Assembly (NCBI GenBank): GCA_030589835.1
Contig: JAUUZS010000192.1
Location: forward strand, 1-7,629
Direction: 5' to 3'
DNA from: Cyclobacteriaceae bacterium
GTDB lineage: Bacteria > Bacteroidota > Bacteroidia > Cytophagales > Cyclobacteriaceae
DNA length: 7,629 bases
Shown here: one piece after another, positions 6,335 through 7,629 of the stretch
Layout of the letters: the number at the start of each line of letters is the position of its first letter
How positions within the stretch are numbered: the stretch's first letter is position 1
Made by a program: the position numbers and the translations under genes
Notes under the pieces: model-generated
Seen by the model: the letters and a program-made list of their open reading frames with translations, nothing else
Database searches by the model: none
Told to the model about the DNA's origin: nothing

Positions 6335-7312
6335 TTATCTTTGTTCCAGGCCTGCTTTGGAAAATTGCTGTTTAAGAAAGGCCATTTCCCTTTTCATAAC
6401 TTTTGCTGCCATCTCATTTTTTTCTTTTACGGTAAATTGCTTTTCCGGCCCAGGAAACATCGGATATTCAATATGCAATGAAAGGGGCCCCGACAATCCA
6501 AAATTGTGGTACAGCAAGAAGAATTGCTCAAAATCTACCATCCCATCTCCCAAAGGCACGTTTTTTACCTGCCATTTATCTTTCTTTTCCCACACAAAAT
6601 CCTTTATCACAGTACAACTGATAAATTGATGAATCAACTTCATGTCGACCGGCCAGGACTTCCCTCCTTCCACCATGGCATGTCTTGGATCAAACTGGCT
6701 TCCTATAAACCTGGGATCTAAACCTTCGAGCAAATACCACAAATCCCAAATCGATGCCCCAACATAATTTCCTGCATGATTTTGATAAGCACCATGAATG
6801 TTATACTTCGCATTCAAAATAGAAAGCCGCTCCATTTTATTTCTGAATAAAAGCAGATTGTCAGCAATTTCCAGTTTCGAGTCATACCGATAGTACGCCA
6901 TCCTGTAATATTTGATGCCGCATTCCGATGCGGTCTTCAGCACCATTTCCGTCAGCGGATCATCAGCATCATTAATGTCCGTTGCCATCATCGGGACATC
7001 TACTCCTGCTGCCTTGATTTCCTGAACAGCTTTGGGCAGCAGTTCCTCAACCCTATCCGGTGGCACATGCCCTCCTTTTCTTACCGTCAAGTCAACTCCG
7101 TCAAAACCAAGCTGCCTGGCAAATTTGCCGACAGCCTTAAAATCAAGCCAGTGCAAGTGCTTCGAAAAAATGCATATTTGATTTTTTGTATTGGAAGCGG
7201 AATTTAGCTGAAAATTTAATATTGGCAAGGATGCCATGAACAGCGAACTCTTTTTAATAAAATTCCTTCGCTCTGTAACTGAACTCATCTTTTCCATGTT
7301 GTAACTAAACAT
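6335..7312 (-). CDS. Tat-exported sugar phosphate isomerase/epimerase-like TIM-barrel protein
   Basis: A 325-residue protein of the xylose-isomerase-like TIM-barrel (AP_endonuc_2) superfamily. The N terminus is a twin-arginine signal: ERRNFIKKSS (R15-R16) followed by a hydrophobic stretch to about residue 36, so the enzyme probably acts in the periplasm or as a lipid-free exported protein. Barrel landmarks are GFDGVDLTVRKGGHV (69-83), YQNHAGNY (176-183), QFDPRHA (206-212), VIKDFVW (235-241), PLGDGMVDF (253-261) and HIEYP (280-284). H179, D208, H211 and E282 are plausible metal or substrate ligands. The substrate cannot be told. Three in-frame ATGs are possible (7312, 7297, 7288). A TACGTTTC box at 7325-7318, 5 bases before the first ATG, resembles a -7 element; if it is real, the start at 7297 or 7288 would be the better choice, each still leaving an intact Tat signal. 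The gene lies 138 bases upstream of the LiaF-like operon on the same strand and looks independent of it. Confidence 0.85.
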   Translation of the reverse strand: MFSYNMEKMSSVTERRNFIKKSSLFMASLPILNFQLNSASNTKNQICIFSKHLHWLDFKAVGKFARQLGFDGVDLTVRKGGHVPPDRVEELLPKAVQEIKAAGVDVPMMATDINDADDPLTEMVLKTASECGIKYYRMAYYRYDSKLEIADNLLLFRNKMERLSILNAKYNIHGAYQNHAGNYVGASIWDLWYLLEGLDPRFIGSQFDPRHAMVEGGKSWPVDMKLIHQFISCTVIKDFVWEKKDKWQVKNVPLGDGMVDFEQFFLLYHNFGLSGPLSLHIEYPMFPGPEKQFTVKEKNEMAAKVMKREMAFLKQQFSKAGLEQR

Positions 7313-7354
7313 CTATTGAAACGTATAAAAAATTTATTCAAAATAGATAGAAAT

Positions 7355-7385
7355 TTTGATAGCGTGTTGATTTTTATGATCTTTC
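7355..7385 (+). promoter_or_regulatory. Candidate promoter for the 49-residue small protein
   Basis: TTTG at 7355-7358 is followed, after exactly 19 bases, by GATCTTTC at 7378-7385, which agrees with the Bacteroidota TAnnTTTG box at A and TTT. Initiation would fall near 7390, giving a leader of roughly 27 bases before the ATG at 7417. The -33 box and spacing are good and the -7 box is imperfect, so this is a weak call. Confidence 0.3.
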
Positions 7386-7416
7386 GTGCTTTCAAAATTC
7401 ATATTCTAAAAAAACA

Positions 7417-7566
7417 ATGACACTAAGTATATTCAGGGTTCTTGCCAAAGTTAATAAGGTCATTCTGCCAAGCTATAAGCATAAAGACCTTAGCAAATTA
7501 ACAATTAAGGACAAGGCTATTGTTGGGTGGCGTTTTTGGGTAACCAAGAATGCATTGGGCAATTAG
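7417..7566 (+). CDS. Small basic conserved-looking protein, 49 residues
   Basis: ATG to TAG encodes 49 residues. It starts MTLSIFRVLAKVNKVILPS, an amphipathic, basic helix, then a Lys-rich middle (YKHKDLSKLTIKDK), then AIVGWRFWVTKNALGN. I recognise this pattern (short N-terminal helix ending in LPS, then a GWR-x-x-VT-x-NAL ending) from short proteins widespread in Bacteroidota, some of which I recall carrying an inherited 'SsrA-binding protein' label. It is far too short to be SmpB, so that label would be wrong, and this recollection is unverified. No signal peptide is evident. It could bind RNA or membrane, but nothing in the sequence decides this. It is divergent from the Tat-signal isomerase gene, with 104 bases between starts, and has its own weak promoter candidate. 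The leader just before the ATG is A-rich with no Shine-Dalgarno, as in the neighbouring genes. Confidence 0.65.
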   Translation: MTLSIFRVLAKVNKVILPSYKHKDLSKLTIKDKAIVGWRFWVTKNALGN

Positions 7567-7629
7567 AGTCTGTCTATAAAGTCATCGAACTGAAATATTC
7601 ATCTTTTTGCGCCTTTTTGCCTTTCTCAA
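7567..7629. other. Non-coding right edge, possible end of a mobile element
   Basis: No gene is seen in the last 63 bases. Directly at the small gene's stop codon begins GAGTCTGTCTATAAAGTC (7566-7583), which resembles terminal inverted repeats of some insertion sequences in Bacteroidota. It is followed by two CTTTTTGC copies 10 bases apart (7603-7610, 7613-7620). No transposase frame or second end is visible because the window stops, so this is only a suggestion. Confidence 0.2.

Noticed and set aside
1..7629. CRISPR array, tRNA or rRNA genes
   Set aside because: No regularly spaced repeats, cloverleaf-like segments or rRNA-like stretches were seen on reading both strands by eye.

Overview
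The window looks like chromosomal DNA from a member of the Bacteroidota, most like the Cytophagales and their relatives. The evidence is AT-rich DNA, start codons without clear Shine-Dalgarno sequences, and a protein set typical of that phylum: an Omp85-type barrel ending in Phe, a LytS/LytTR two-component pair next to a LiaF-like protein, a Tat-exported sugar isomerase-like TIM barrel, and an HD protein with a C-terminal Pycsar-effector-type membrane domain. The assignment rests on recognising families by eye; no search was run.

Layout. Positions 1-1403 (+) hold the C-terminal part of a BamA/TamA-like outer-membrane protein cut by the left edge. After 71 bases comes an HD-domain protein fused to a PycTM-like (DUF5706) three-helix membrane module at 1475-2707 (+). 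It converges, 4 bases apart, on a family-2 glycosyltransferase at 2712-3452 (-). Upstream of that gene, on the same strand, is a compact three-gene operon read right to left: a LiaF-like membrane protein (6196-5393), a LytS-type sensor kinase (5374-4295) and a LytTR response regulator (4317-3574), the last two overlapping by 23 bases. Next comes a Tat-signal sugar phosphate isomerase/epimerase-like protein (7312-6335, -). At the right end, divergent from it, is a 49-residue small protein (7417-7566, +). The last 63 bases hold no gene and may touch a mobile-element end.

How the parts may work together. The LiaF-like protein, kinase and regulator form a plausible envelope-stress module. Its leader carries two 15-base direct repeats 21 bases apart, the geometry expected for a LytTR dimer, just upstream of a candidate promoter, which suggests autoregulation. 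The HD-PycTM protein is the most interesting gene. PycTM domains are the membrane effectors of Pycsar anti-phage systems, but no cyclase is visible here, and the HD phosphohydrolase module in the same chain could act as sensor or brake. The other genes are not obviously linked to it.
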